From the NCBI RefSeq assembly GCF_933775445.1, contig NC_065872.1:12462001-12526000 (forward strand): 64,000 bases of DNA, read 5' to 3'. Each line of letters starts with the position of its first letter. Position 1 is the stretch's first letter. This DNA is from Argentina anserina. Lineage: Eukaryota > Streptophyta > Magnoliopsida > Rosales > Rosaceae. The translations under genes were made by a program, and so were the position numbers. This document shows positions 34,637 to 45,578 of this stretch, in pieces. The notes beneath the pieces were generated by a model that saw only the letters and a list, made by a program, of their open reading frames with translations, was not told the origin of the DNA and ran no database searches.

Positions 34637-37600
34637 TTTCCAAGAAAGAAACTTGTAACTGTAAACAGAGTCAAATTCTTCTTAGAATTGGCACTATACC
34701 ATTCATTAACATAGCTCCAAATCACATTCTTAGGAAACAAGGGCATATGAAAATCAGAATCAAAAACCTGCTTGTTCCTCCACTTCCATATAAACCAACA
34801 GATGAAAACAAACATACTAGACCATTTCACATTCTTCATATATAAACTATGGCAGTGCAACTGAGCCATGATCCAACCATCCCAATCCAAAAGAAAGGAG
34901 TTTAGAGTGGTACCAGGTTTAAGAAACTCATTCCATATGACCGCAGCTTTAGGACAGTCTCTGAAAAGATGAATAAGAGTTTCATCAGCTAGATTGCAAA
35001 TCGGACAAGTTTTCACAGTAGTAAAGCCTCTTCTAGCTCTTTGGACATTAGTCAGCAGCTTCTTATGCAACAAGCACCAGTAGAAAGTTTTAAGCTTAGG
35101 AGGGATGTCAAGATTCCAGAGAGCATTCCACTTAGAGTTATGAGCATTTGAAAGATCAAAGTTCAAATTATAGGCAGACTTGACAGAGAAACGACCATTG
35201 GACGAAGCACCCCAAATTTTGGTATCACTACCACCATCTCTAAAACCAGTAGGGATATTAATGAGTTGACAAATAATCTCATCAGGAACTAAAGTGGAAA
35301 GCAAATTCAAATCCCAGCCAAAATCATTCCAGAAGTCACAAACATAAGCATTAAGGTTAATGACAGCATGGGGAAGGGCATAATGGATAAGAGCAGTGGA
35401 AGAGAGCCAAGTGTCAGTCCAAAATTTGACAGACTTACCATCTCCAATACGCCATTTAAGCCCTTTTTTCAGCACAGCAGATCCATGACAAATACTTCTC
35501 CAAGTATTAGAGCAGTCAACATGCATCTTATAATTGTCATCAGATATATCAACATTATCAAGGTATTTATGAGAGAAGATAGAGTTCCAAAGGCCATCAT
35601 CTTTCTGATAAATTCTCCAACTAGCCTTGGCCAACATAGCATGATTCATATCAGATGTTTTTTTTAATCCTAAGCCACCAAGTTGCTTAGGCTGACACAC
35701 AATGTCCCAACGCACCAAGTGAACTTTCTTTTTATCAGCTGTATCACCCCAGATAAAATCCATGTTCAACTTATCAATCTTATCACACAAGTTAACAGGA
35801 AGTTTAGCGATTTGCATGGCATATATGGGAATAGAAGAAGTAACAGATTTCACCAAAGTGAGTCTACCAGCCATACTCAAAGTTCTACTTTTCCAACTAG
35901 CAAGTCTATTTTGGACTTTATCGAAGATACCTGCATAAGTATGTTTATTAACTCTTGAGTGAATAAGGGGCATACCAAGATACTTACCAAGATCACTTGT
36001 TAAAGGAGAGCCACAAGTTCTACTAATTTCACAAGCAAGATGCATGTGAGTATTGGGAGAACAATAAATGAGGGATTTCTCATAGCTAACAGCCTGTCCT
36101 GATAAAGCACAAAACTGATCAAGGCAAGTTTTTAAGATAGCAGCTTGGGAAGAGGAAGCTTTGGCAAAAAACATTAAGTCATCGGCAAAGAAAAGATGAG
36201 ACACTTTAGGACCAGATTGAGATGTTTTAACAGACTTCCAATAGCCAAGATCCACATTAGATTGAATAAGGTGAGAAAGTTTTTCCATGCAGAGAACAAA
36301 TAAGTAGGGAGATAAAGGATCTCCCTGCCTAATACCTCTATGAGCATGAAATGTCTTCGTTAACTCTCCATTTAGACAAATTTGAAAGCTAGTAGAAGTG
36401 ACACAGTGCATGATTAACTTCACAAGAGAGGGAGGAAACTTAGCCTCATAGAGGACCATTTCAATGAAGCTCCAACTCAGCCTATCATAAGCTTTCGATA
36501 AATCCACTTTCCAAGCAAAGAAACCAGATTTACCTTTAGATTTTTTGAACTTATATAAGAGTTCCTGAGCAATCATAACATTGTCAGAAATATGCCTTCC
36601 AGGAACATAGCTCACTTGGTTGGGGCTGACAAGCTTCTGCATCAAGGGTCTGATTCTTGCAACAATGATTTTGGAGATCACTTTATAAATAGTGGTACAT
36701 AAGCTGATTGGCCTGAAATTAGTCATATGTTGAGGACCATCAATCTTGGGAATAAGAGCAATGAGAGTATGGTTTAGCCCTGCAGGAATTTCACCAGTCT
36801 CAAAAGCATTCTGCACAATTTGGAAAATATCAGTAGAGTAAAGCTGCCAATGATGCTGATAAAAGATAGCAGGAAATCCATCATGTCCAGGTGACTTCAA
36901 ACCTCCAATAGAGAAAAGAGAATTTTTAACCTCTAAGAGAGAGACAAGAGTACAAATGCTTTCAAAATCAACATTATCAAGCTGTGGGAAGAGCCAAGGG
37001 ATCAAAAATCTAGAGTCCACATAATCATCATATGAAAAGATGTCCTTGAAAAAGTCAACTGTAATAGATTTCATAGCATCAGAATCAGAACACCAATTTC
37101 CATTCAAGTCAAATAACCCTTCAATTTTGTTCCTTCGTCTTCTCACAAGAGTAGTAAGATGAAAGAATTTGGTGTTTCTATCACCACCTTGCAACCAATT
37201 ATCCCTGGACTTTTGTTTCCAAAAAAGGTTTTCTTGATCTCTAATATCTTCATATTGTTGAATTAATTCAACTTCAAGATTGATCAAAAAAGGATTCTCA
37301 TTCCTATCTCTAGCTTTTTGGATACCAGCAATGCAAGCAAGAAGTCTTTTCTTCTTCTTGAACAGATGTCCAAAAACATCTCTATTCCAGGAAGAGAGGG
37401 CTACAGAGAGAGCTTTGGCTTTGGAAGCAAAATCACCCTCGAGAGAATTCCAAGTTGAAGAAATAAACTCAGAATAGTCTTTGTGAGAAAACCACATAGC
37501 TTGAAATCTAAATGGAGTAGCTCTTCTATTGACAAAGTTATTAGAGAAAAGTTGCATTAAAATAGGGCAGTGATCAGACCTGGTTTTAGGAAGATGTTGA

Positions 37601-37920
37601 ATGAAAGCATCAGGAAAAGAGGTTCTCCAAGAACAGTCACAAAAGCCTCTATCAAGTCTTTCTTTAATTCTGTTGTTACTCCAAGTATAGCAAGAACCCT
37701 GGAATCCCATATCAATTAAAGCATTTTTGTTGATCCAAGCACGCAGCCCTCCAAATTTACCATTCAGGGGTCCAAAATTCTTATCAGCTTCAGAGACAAG
37801 TTCATTAAAATCGCCAATGAACATAGAAGGCAAATTATACTTAGAACAAAGACTCTCAAGATAACTCCACAAAGAAGCCCTAATGGAGTGAGTTGGACTT
37901 GCATAAATGGCAGAAAGCAT
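34609..37920 (-). pseudogene. LINE ORF2: endonuclease (partial), RT, zf-RVT
   Basis: A 1,103-codon open frame, long for a decayed element. The endonuclease part keeps MFIGDFNE, RLDRGF and the catalytic SDHCPI, but lacks the N-terminal catalytic residues. RT motifs in order are HDGFPAIFYQHHW, FRPISLCTTIYKVISKIIV, PNQVSYVPGRHISDNVMIAQ, DLSKAYDRLSW, RGIRQGDPLSPYLFVLCMEK and the catalytic FADDL. Near the C-terminus lies a zf-RVT domain with CPICNLADETLIHLFRDCP. The first in-frame ATG is internal to the truncated endonuclease and is not the native start. The frame is lost at about 34640, where RNase H should begin. Confidence 0.92.
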
Positions 37921-37978
37921 CCAAGTAGGCTTACCAGGAATTAGATTTCAGACCCAAAAACAAAAGAGTTAATTTCGC

Positions 37979-38300
37979 CATCGGTACCCAAACTATTGTG
38001 GCAAGGTCAATGTAGTACCCCAACTCTGAGTTGTACCAATGTAGTACCCAAACTTGTAATTCGCTATCAACGAGGGGTCTGAGCCCAATTTCCGTTACGG
38101 CTTCGTTATATCGGTCACGTGTCCCGTACGTGATCACAAAAAAAATTTCAACATCGGTATCCAAACTCTTGTGGTAAGATCAATGTAGTACCTCAACTTT
38201 GAGTTGTACCAATGTAGTACCCAAACTCGTTTTTCTCTATCAACGAGGGGTCTGAAGCCAATTTCTATCACAACTCCCTCGTCTGGGTCACGTGTCATAA
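37979..38300 (+). repeat. left inverted arm, two ~173-bp units
   Basis: Units start with catcggta(c/t)cc at 37979 and 38152. Each runs through gtagtacc-caact, agttgtaccaatgtagtac and atcaacgaggggtctga to a cacgtgtc motif. Confidence 0.85.
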
Positions 38301-38427
38301 CTTCTTGTCTTTTCTCATTTTCTTCTCATTCTCTTTCACTCTCACTCTTTCCACACTGTATTTCTGAGCTCAGATTTCGAGGCAAAACAACACTACGGGT
38401 TGTGTTTCTTTCAAACTCTTCAATCAC

Positions 38428-38707
38428 GATGACGACTTCTCCGAGCTCGGCAGCTCCGCCTTGAGCCACAACATCGTCTCCCTCACATCCTCCACCTACG
38501 ACATTCGAGGCATGTAAAGTGGTGCGGTCGGCGGTCGAGAATCTCAGAGTAAAGGTCTGCGATCGTGACGTGTCGATGGATCGGGGGTTCCAAGGAGAGG
38601 TGGAGGAGCTCGAAGATGGTGTTGGTGGTGAAGGAGGAGGCGGTGGGGATAAGAGGAGGTTGAGCTCCTCGATGCCACACCGTAGTGGTGAGGTGTCCGG
38701 AGCATAA
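38428..38707 (+). pseudogene. captured fragments of a glutaredoxin-domain gene
   Basis: Two pieces are joined out of frame. Piece 1 (38428-38499) reads DDDFSELGSSALSHNIVSLT then SSTY, like the conserved N-terminal HHIVSLTSTTYG box of plant GRXCP-type proteins such as Arabidopsis At5g39865. Piece 2 (38498-38707) reads TTFEACKVVRSAVENLRVKV, then CDRDVSMDRGFQGEVEELED, then a glycine-rich run and a stop. It matches the glutaredoxin core of the same protein family (TTLRxxRKTFEDCNxVR and ERDVSMHSxF), including the active-site Cys. In normal members these segments are roughly 150 or more residues apart, so the middle has been lost. The downstream part of the fold is missing and no working protein is expected. 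Confidence 0.78.
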
Positions 38708-38859
38708 TGAGAATGAGTTGGTGTTTTGCCTAATTTGTAAGTTGTTTCTTAATTCTAAATATATACCGTAAGAGTTTCTTATTTAGGGCCTTAGAACCCA
38801 CATAGAGTTATTTAAGTAAATACCCTTTTTATTTTGATCCATAAGACGAAATCGTGACG

Positions 38860-39158
38860 TAAATTGGCATCAGACCCCTCATTGATAACGAAAAACGAGT
38901 TTGGGTGCTACATTGGTACAACTCATAGTTTGGGTACTACATTAACTTTTCCACAAGAGTTTGTGTACCGCTGTTGAATTTTTTGTGTGGTCACGTGCGG
39001 GACACGTGATCGAAATAACGGAGCCGTAACGGAAATTAGGTTCAGACCCTTCGTTGATAGCGAATTACAAGTTTGGGTACTACATTGGTACAACTCAGAA
39101 TTGGGGTACTACATTGACCTTGCCACAATAGTTTGGGTACCGATGGTGAACTTTTTTC
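38860..39158 (-). repeat. right inverted arm, two ~173-bp units
   Basis: Reverse complement of the left arm, again in two units; ends with accgatggtgaac then t-rich sequence before the aaaacaaaa duplication. Confidence 0.85.
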
Positions 39159-39167
39159 AAAACAAAA

Positions 39168-39429
39168 ACTCTATTTTCCGGAAAAAAAGAGAGTGAACAA
39201 ATCAATGAAACGACGCCGTAAGGACAAATCTAATCCAAAACTTTGCTGCGTAGGTGTCAAACATATCCCGTGACATTGAAAGGCGCGCCAAAACCAACTG
39301 CCCAACCGCCACATCACCATCCACGTCATCACCTCTGCCGTATAAGTAACAAACCCCGATCATCTTCCTCTTCCCAAATTTCACCGAATCAAAAAACTAG
39401 CACCATCTCTCTTCCCTCTCCCCTGAAAT
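39168..39429 (+). promoter_or_regulatory. proximal promoter and 5' leader of ACX2
   Basis: A TATA-like tataagta lies at 39341-39348, about 82 bp before the ATG, predicting a leader near 55 nt. Upstream are ccacgtca (39321-39328, bZIP-type) and ggcgcgccaaaa (39282-39293), which reads TTTTGGCGC on the other strand and fits the E2F consensus. The Mutator-like element ends at 39158, so only about 270 bp of non-TE sequence precede the start codon. Function of the sites is inferred. Confidence 0.5.
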
Positions 39430-42400
39430 ATGCAGAGCCCCAATCCAGATCCAACGGCGGAGGACGAGTCCCGCTCCGCCGCGCGCCGCATCGAGCGCCT
39501 CTCCCTCCACCTGGCGCCGGCGGTCTCAATTTCACCTCCCGACGACCGCCAAATCGCGCGGCTGGAGTGCGCCAAGGATGCGGCGAAGCTCAACGTGGAC
39601 ACGAGGAGCCTCTCGGCCTACATGAGAGGAAAACACAGAGAGATTCAGGATAAGGTGATGGACTACTTCAACAACAGGCCTGATCTTCAGACTCCGGTGG
39701 AGATTCTCAAGGACGATCACCGCGAGCTTTGTATGAGGCAGCTCACTGGCTTGGTGAGGGAGGCCGGGATCAGGCCGTTCCGGTATGTAGCTGAGGATCC
39801 GGCCAAGTATTTCGCGATTCTGGAAGCTGTGGGAAGTGTTGATATGTCGCTTGGGATTAAGATGGGCGTGCAGTACAGGTGATTGTTGCTTGTTTTCTTT
39901 TTTGTTTTGGGTTTTCGAATGAGTTGTCTTGGAACTGTGACTTGATTTGGGAGATTATGATGGTTTTCGCCTTTTCGGCGTAGTGTAACTTGCAAATGAG
40001 ATGATCTTTTGGTGTTGACTGTTGAGGAGAAGGAAATGCCCTTGATTATATTCATTGTAGGTTTGTTTTGATTAGCTGCCGAGTGTACTAGGTGTACTTT
40101 CGAATCCACTTAGTGGAGCATACAGACGCAGGCATAGAAGTAGAGTTACATAGATAATAGATAGTGGGGAACTAGATTGAAACACAGGAATGCTAGGTAA
40201 AGTTTGATATCGGGAGCACATCTGAGTAATTGGTAGCTCATTTTTGGTGTTGTTTGTTGGTGGATGAGTTATCCCAATGTGATATACCTTGAACTTGTGC
40301 TGCTATTGGTTGTTCAGACACAAGGAGTGTCTGCTGAATTTCTTGCTTTTTAAAAGAGCGATCTTGGCCACTACAAGAAAAATATAATATACATGTTACT
40401 GATTTCCAAAGCTTGGATTAAAGTTATTATTCATCCATCCATAATTAATATAGACTTATCATTGGACCTTTTCTTTTCCAAAAAAGCTTGTGCATTGTTT
40501 GCCAGCGAACTGTATTTTGTTTTACAGTTTGTGTTTTATCCTGCGCTGATGTTTGTTTCTTGTTTCCGCAGCCTTTGGGGAGGTTCTGTAATCAACTTAG
40601 GAACTAAGAAACACAAGGATAAGTACTTTGATGGTATTGACAATCTAGACTATCCAGGTTGCTTCGCTATGACTGAACTGCATCATGGTGAGTTGTCTTG
40701 TTACTAGTAATCCTGTTTCCTTGTTTACTTCTAAGTATTTGATAAGATTCTCTATGGTGTGAATTATACCACTTCACTTGTGGGATCGAGCATCTAAAAT
40801 TTCCGTATTAGTCTGTTTCCACATTTATGATTTCAAAGAGGCTGAATAAAACAACTGCAAAAAAAAAAAAAAACATGAGAAACAACATTTTGTGATGGTT
40901 AGATATCATGAAGATTTTATTTTCCTAGATTTATCTTAATCAGTAGTTAATTTATGTTTGGAATGTCAAAATCAGTATAGATGAAGACTGGTAGCAAGCT
41001 AAAGATGCTGCGGTCTTCAAAATTGGTTTTTTGAAAGCTTATGATGTGTTCTCTTGGTAGTGTGCTGGACTGGTGATTGCTACTCTTAGATTCAGGATTT
41101 TGGGGTTTGACTGAGTAGAATACTATGGTGGTGTATGGTGATGGTGTGTAGTGTTGGTTAGGAAAACTTTTGTGATGCAAAAAGAAAAAGAGTTGAAGGA
41201 TTTTTGAAGTTTTGGGAAGTGGATTTGTTTATAGAGATGCAGTGGTATGGAATCTTCATACTGTTGTTAGTTAGTTGATCGGCCCTCATGAATATGGTAG
41301 TTTGTTGTTCACTGTTCTACCTCTGTGCTGCAGTGTGTATTGTTTAGCTACTATTCTGTTTAGGATGGCTTCTCTAGGTTTAGGGTACTTCTTTTTAGGT
41401 TCTGTGGACCAGTGGTCCAGTTTGGTTGTAGTTTGTCTACTCTTCATATAAATATCAATCAATATTGCCAAAGAATTGAAATAGGATAGAGTGCAAACTA
41501 GGGTGTCATCTTTCACTTAGACCACATAATTTATTAATGACTGCTTGATAATAAATATCAAGCTCCTTTATTTCACGTTTCTTTTCTATTTTCTACTTCG
41601 TAGATTCTACTTTTACATGGTTTTAAATTTGATTACAAGTAATTGTACAAGTTCTTGTTTTTCTTATTACTTCAAACAGGAAATTCTGTACTTACGTATC
41701 ATGTCTTGAATGATTTTTGTTCTTTTCTTTTGCTGTGTAAAGGCTCAAATGTTCAAGGTTTGCAAACAACGGCAACATTTGATCCAATCACTGATGAGTT
41801 TGTAATCGACACACCAAATGATGGGGCTATCAAATGGTGGATTGGGAATGCTGCTGTTCATGGCAAGTTTGCCACTGTTTTTGCTAAGCTGATGTTGCCA
41901 ACACATGATAAAAGAGGAGTTTCTGATATGGGTGTCCACGCCTTCATTGTACCAATAAGGGATATGAAGACTCATCAAACTCTTCCAGGAATTGAGATAA
42001 ACGATTGTGGCCATAAGGTTGGTCTGAATGGGGTGGACAATGGAGCATTAAGATTCCGCTCTGTCAGAATCCCTCGTGATAATCTTCTAAACCGCTTTGG
42101 AGATGTTTCTCGGGACGGTAAATACACAAGTAGCCTACCATCTATTAATAAAAGATTTGCTGCCACTCTAGGAGAACTTGTAGGTGGGAGGGTTGGCCTT
42201 GCATATTCTTCAGGTGGCGTCTTGAAGATTGCTGGCACAATTGCAATCCGATACTCTCTACTGCGTCAGCAGTTTGGTCCTCCAAAGCAACCGGAAGTCA
42301 GTATTCTTGATTACCAGTCCCAGCAGCACAAGTTAATGCCAATGCTAGCTTCAACCTACGCATTCCATTTTGCCACTCTGCACTTGGTGGAGAAATATTC

Positions 42401-44025
42401 AGAGATGAAGAAGACTCATGATGAACAGTTGGTTGCAGATGTACATTCTCTTTCAGCAGGGCTAAAGGCTTATGTGACGTCATATACAGCCAAGTCGTTG
42501 AGTATCTGTAGGGAATCTTGTGGAGGCCATGGTTATGCTGCTGTCAATCGCTTTGGCAGTTTGAGGAATGACCATGACATTTTTCAGACATTTGAAGGGG
42601 ACAATACTGTGCTTCTACAGCAGGTTGATATTACTTCACATTCTTAGACCTTGAAGTTTTTGCATCAGTGCACTAGTTTCTTGAAGGCTTTAAAATTGTT
42701 CTTTTTTATTAACAATTTTTCTGAAAATTTTCTTATATAAATATTGTCTTCATGGTTGGCAAGCTTTTTATATGGAGAATTCTAGCTTTAGTAATGCCAC
42801 GTGTGCCATTTCTACCTGGAACTGTATTTTAAAGAATGGCATTACTGTATACATGAGATAGATGTTCTACAAAATTAACAAAACCATTTCTGCTCTAAAA
42901 TTTTCGGTGCAGGTAGCAGGTGATCTGTTGAAACAGTACAAGGAAAAGTTTCAAGGTGGGACACTCACTGTTACCTGGAACTACCTTAGAGAGTCCATGA
43001 ATTCATACCTATCTCAGCCAAATCCAGTGACTGCTCGATGGGAAAGTGAAGACCATTTGCGAGATCCTAAGTTTCAGTTGGATGCTTTTAGAGTGAGTTT
43101 GCTTTTAAGATTAAAAAATCACGTTAGCAATATCAGATTAAATTATAAAACTGGATTTGGCTTTGTTTTTTTCTTTTTCTTGCAGTACCGAACTTCTCGA
43201 CTACTTCAAAGTGTTGCCATTAGACTCCGGAAGCACTCTAAACCGCTTGGAAGTTTTGGTGCTTGGAACAGATGCTTAAATCACCTTTTGACACTTGCAG
43301 AGTCCCATATTGAGTCTGTCATACTTGCCAAATTCATAGAAGCTGTGCAGAAGTACTTCCTACTTCCAATCTCTTTCTCATGGTTTACATTATTCTTACT
43401 AAGATTTTTTTCATTATCGTTTCTAATTTAAAATCTTTTCTCCAGCTGTCCGGATCCAAGTTCTCGAGCTGCTCTGAAGCTCGTCTGTGATCTTTATGCC
43501 TTGGAGCGCATATGGAAAGACATAGGAACCTATCGTAATGTTGATTATGTTGCACCAAACAAAGCTAAGGTATACAAATTCCTCGGTAATATATGAATCA
43601 ATAAATCGTCTTCTGAATCTGCATTTCTGGATCTAATCAAACAGATCTGTATTATTGACCAGTGCACCACTTTCAGAAAAAAAAAAGTTTATCTTGATAG
43701 TGTATCAATGTCATTATTTCTTTTGTTGGAGTAAAACCATTAGATACCATCCTTTGAAATGAATAATGCTTCTTTTGGTATTCTTTGTATGCCTCTGGTT
43801 TATTCAAAATGAGATGCATTTATTGTCATGCTTTTTACTAATGCATTTCCGTTTATGTAGGCAATCCACAAGCTCACTGCATATCTGAGTTTCCGAGTGA
43901 GAAATATAGCAGGGGAACTCGTAGATGCATTTGATATTCCAGATTATGTTACGCGTGCCCCAATTGCAATGCAGTCAGATGCCTACTCTCAGTACACACA
44001 GCATGTGGGATTCAATCCCCTATAG
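39430..44025 (+). CDS. ACX2: peroxisomal long-chain acyl-CoA oxidase, ACX2 type
   Basis: Exons are 39430-39878, 40572-40687, 41743-42623, 42913-43092, 43186-43352, 43446-43569 and 43861-44025. All have GT/AG borders and matching phases, giving 2082 nt and 693 aa, against 692 aa in Arabidopsis ACX2. The enzyme oxidises long-chain acyl-CoA to trans-2-enoyl-CoA with FAD and O2, releasing H2O2, as the first step of peroxisomal beta-oxidation. A PTS2 signal RIERLSLHL lies at residues 20-28; the C-terminus (VGFNPL) has no PTS1. The flavin/substrate region has [20 protein letters not shown] (from about residue 179), and the catalytic Glu lies in [12 protein letters not shown] (E473). Resemblance to Arabidopsis ACX2 is very high throughout (for example [15 protein letters not shown] and [14 protein letters not shown]). 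The start ATG follows ccctgaaat and places PTS2 correctly. The gene appears intact. Confidence 0.97.
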
Positions 44026-44146
44026 GGAACAAAACAAATATAGGTTTCAAAAAATTGTTGGTGCCGCATTGGCAAAACATGGGAACGATAAAAGAAAATA
44101 CTCCTTTGTTTGTTACCATATATTTTTTCTTCTTTCAAAAAAAAAA

Positions 44147-44182
<36 letters not shown>

Positions 44183-45578
44183 CAAATTATGTATTTAGAA
44201 AAAACAATGGTCTGGAACATGAGAGTTTGAGGATTTAAGGTCTCAACTCACAGTGGATGTGAAATATATGGGGAAGGAATAGAATCTTGTCACCTGTATT
44301 TGCTAGTTTGTAACATTAGGAAGCTGCAATCCTAAAACACAGTAGTTCTCGCTTCATACAGATGTGCTTCTTTGTTTCAGTGTCGATATTACGATATAAG
44401 AGGCCTTGTTAGTGAATTCTAGAAGAAAAGAACCTTTCTGGATTGTTATATGTTTTAGGCATAGATGATGAAAAGCAAAAATTATTGGTTGTGGAAGAAT
44501 ATAAGTTGCTTGTGGATTACAGATACGTAATGTGTCCAAGAGAGTACAAATGTACACTGATCTTAACTAGTCTCAAGTTTTTAACTTCATTTTAGGGCGG
44601 ACTTTAGTTTTTCCACCAAATTTCGTCCCAGACAATTTGTTACAATTACCATGGTAAAGTTTCATGACTGCAGAGCTCGAATGATACATGCAAGAGGTCA
44701 GGTTGATCGTGTAGAAAGAGCAGAGATGGTTGTCTAGCTCCTTGCTTAACAATAGCAAAGATGAGTGAGATTAACAAGATATTGTCAAGAACACTATAGT
44801 GAATAAGAACTTGTATGTACATGTTATACATAGGAAGCTTCCATGATCGGCTTTCTTTGAGAAGTTAAAGGAATCCTTGTCATCTTTGCCATTTACCATG
44901 CACCATATATGGCTGCACCCCGACACCTCCCTTCCTGAGAAGGGCTTCTCATCTAACCAAATCTACAGTTATCGATAAGAAAGTTCCGAGCTTGATGTGC
45001 ATTTAAGGTCCCTAAAATCTGCAACCAGTTCAAGAGTTATCCTTGGAGTTGGAGAGCTATGATTTTAACATAATCTTATCCACATTTCTCCTCAACCTGC
45101 GACCCTAAACCGTAAACCTGCGATCCTATAATGGCCTGTTTCTGAAAGGGACTTCAGGCAACTAGTACGTTTAAGCCAAGGTCTCCAGCGTGACACTCAT
45201 GAAATAAGAAGTGCATGGCCCCAATTTATCATTGTCCAAACAGCTTCAAACGCAAGGTCATGCTGAGAGCTGGAGCATTAGCCTGGTTCAAGACCTTGCC
45301 AGCCAATAACACAGCAAGGCGTCTCGATATTGGGGGTCTATGCTCTTCCTATTCCAAGATGAAACCAATCAGGATAATGAGAGGGAAAACAAAAAACAAA
45401 AAACAAAACCTTTGGCTGACAAACTCTTCCTTTTGGTTCAGTACTCAATCATCCCAACTAATATCGCTCCAAACTATGCAGTCATCCTACCCAGCTCTTT
45501 AGAGCACTCAACTTTAGTAACACTTGGTTTCTAATCACAAACAAAAAGCGATGCTTATATGTGATACTTACATCAACT
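44026..45578. other. region between converging ACX2 and DUF630/632 genes
   Basis: Contains the 3' UTRs of both genes, coming from opposite sides. A TA dinucleotide run of about 33 bp occupies 44148-44180, roughly 120 bp after the ACX2 stop. No other coding sequence recognised. Confidence 0.5.
44148..44180. repeat. (TA)n microsatellite
   Basis: Uninterrupted TA run of about 16 units preceded by an A run; probably transcribed in the ACX2 3' UTR. Confidence 0.95.

Larger units (their letters stand above)
34071..37956 (-). mobile_element. 5'-truncated L1-type LINE with RNase H
   Basis: Read on the minus strand, the element carries endonuclease (partial), reverse transcriptase, zf-RVT and RNase H in the usual order for plant L1 elements. 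It ends with GGGTTTTTTAAGCCCCGTTTG and a short poly(A) (poly-T at plus 34072-34080). ORF1 and the first part of the endonuclease are missing, the common result of incomplete reverse transcription. The 5' break lies next to the Mutator-like element whose left target duplication begins at 37957. No target duplication for the LINE could be fixed. Confidence 0.9.
37966..39158. mobile_element. Mutator-like foldback element with captured gene fragments (Pack-MULE type)
   Basis: Long inverted arms (about 37979-38300 and 38860-39150) share the phrases atcggtacccaaact, caatgtagtacccaaac and ggtc(a)cgtgtcccg in opposite orientation with high identity. Each arm is itself two tandem copies of a ~173-bp unit. 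A 9-bp direct repeat, aaaacaaaa, flanks the whole (37957-37965 and 39159-39167), as expected for Mutator-like elements, although it is low-complexity. The central 38300-38860 segment is more GC-rich and contains glutaredoxin-gene pieces. No transposase is present, so it is non-autonomous. Confidence 0.82.

Noticed and set aside
37280..37477. Plus-strand frames across 34-38 kb
   Set aside because: They are antisense shadows of the LINE ORF2.
39243..39653. 136-aa plus frame over the ACX2 start
   Set aside because: It is another frame of the GC-rich first ACX2 exon and has no homology.
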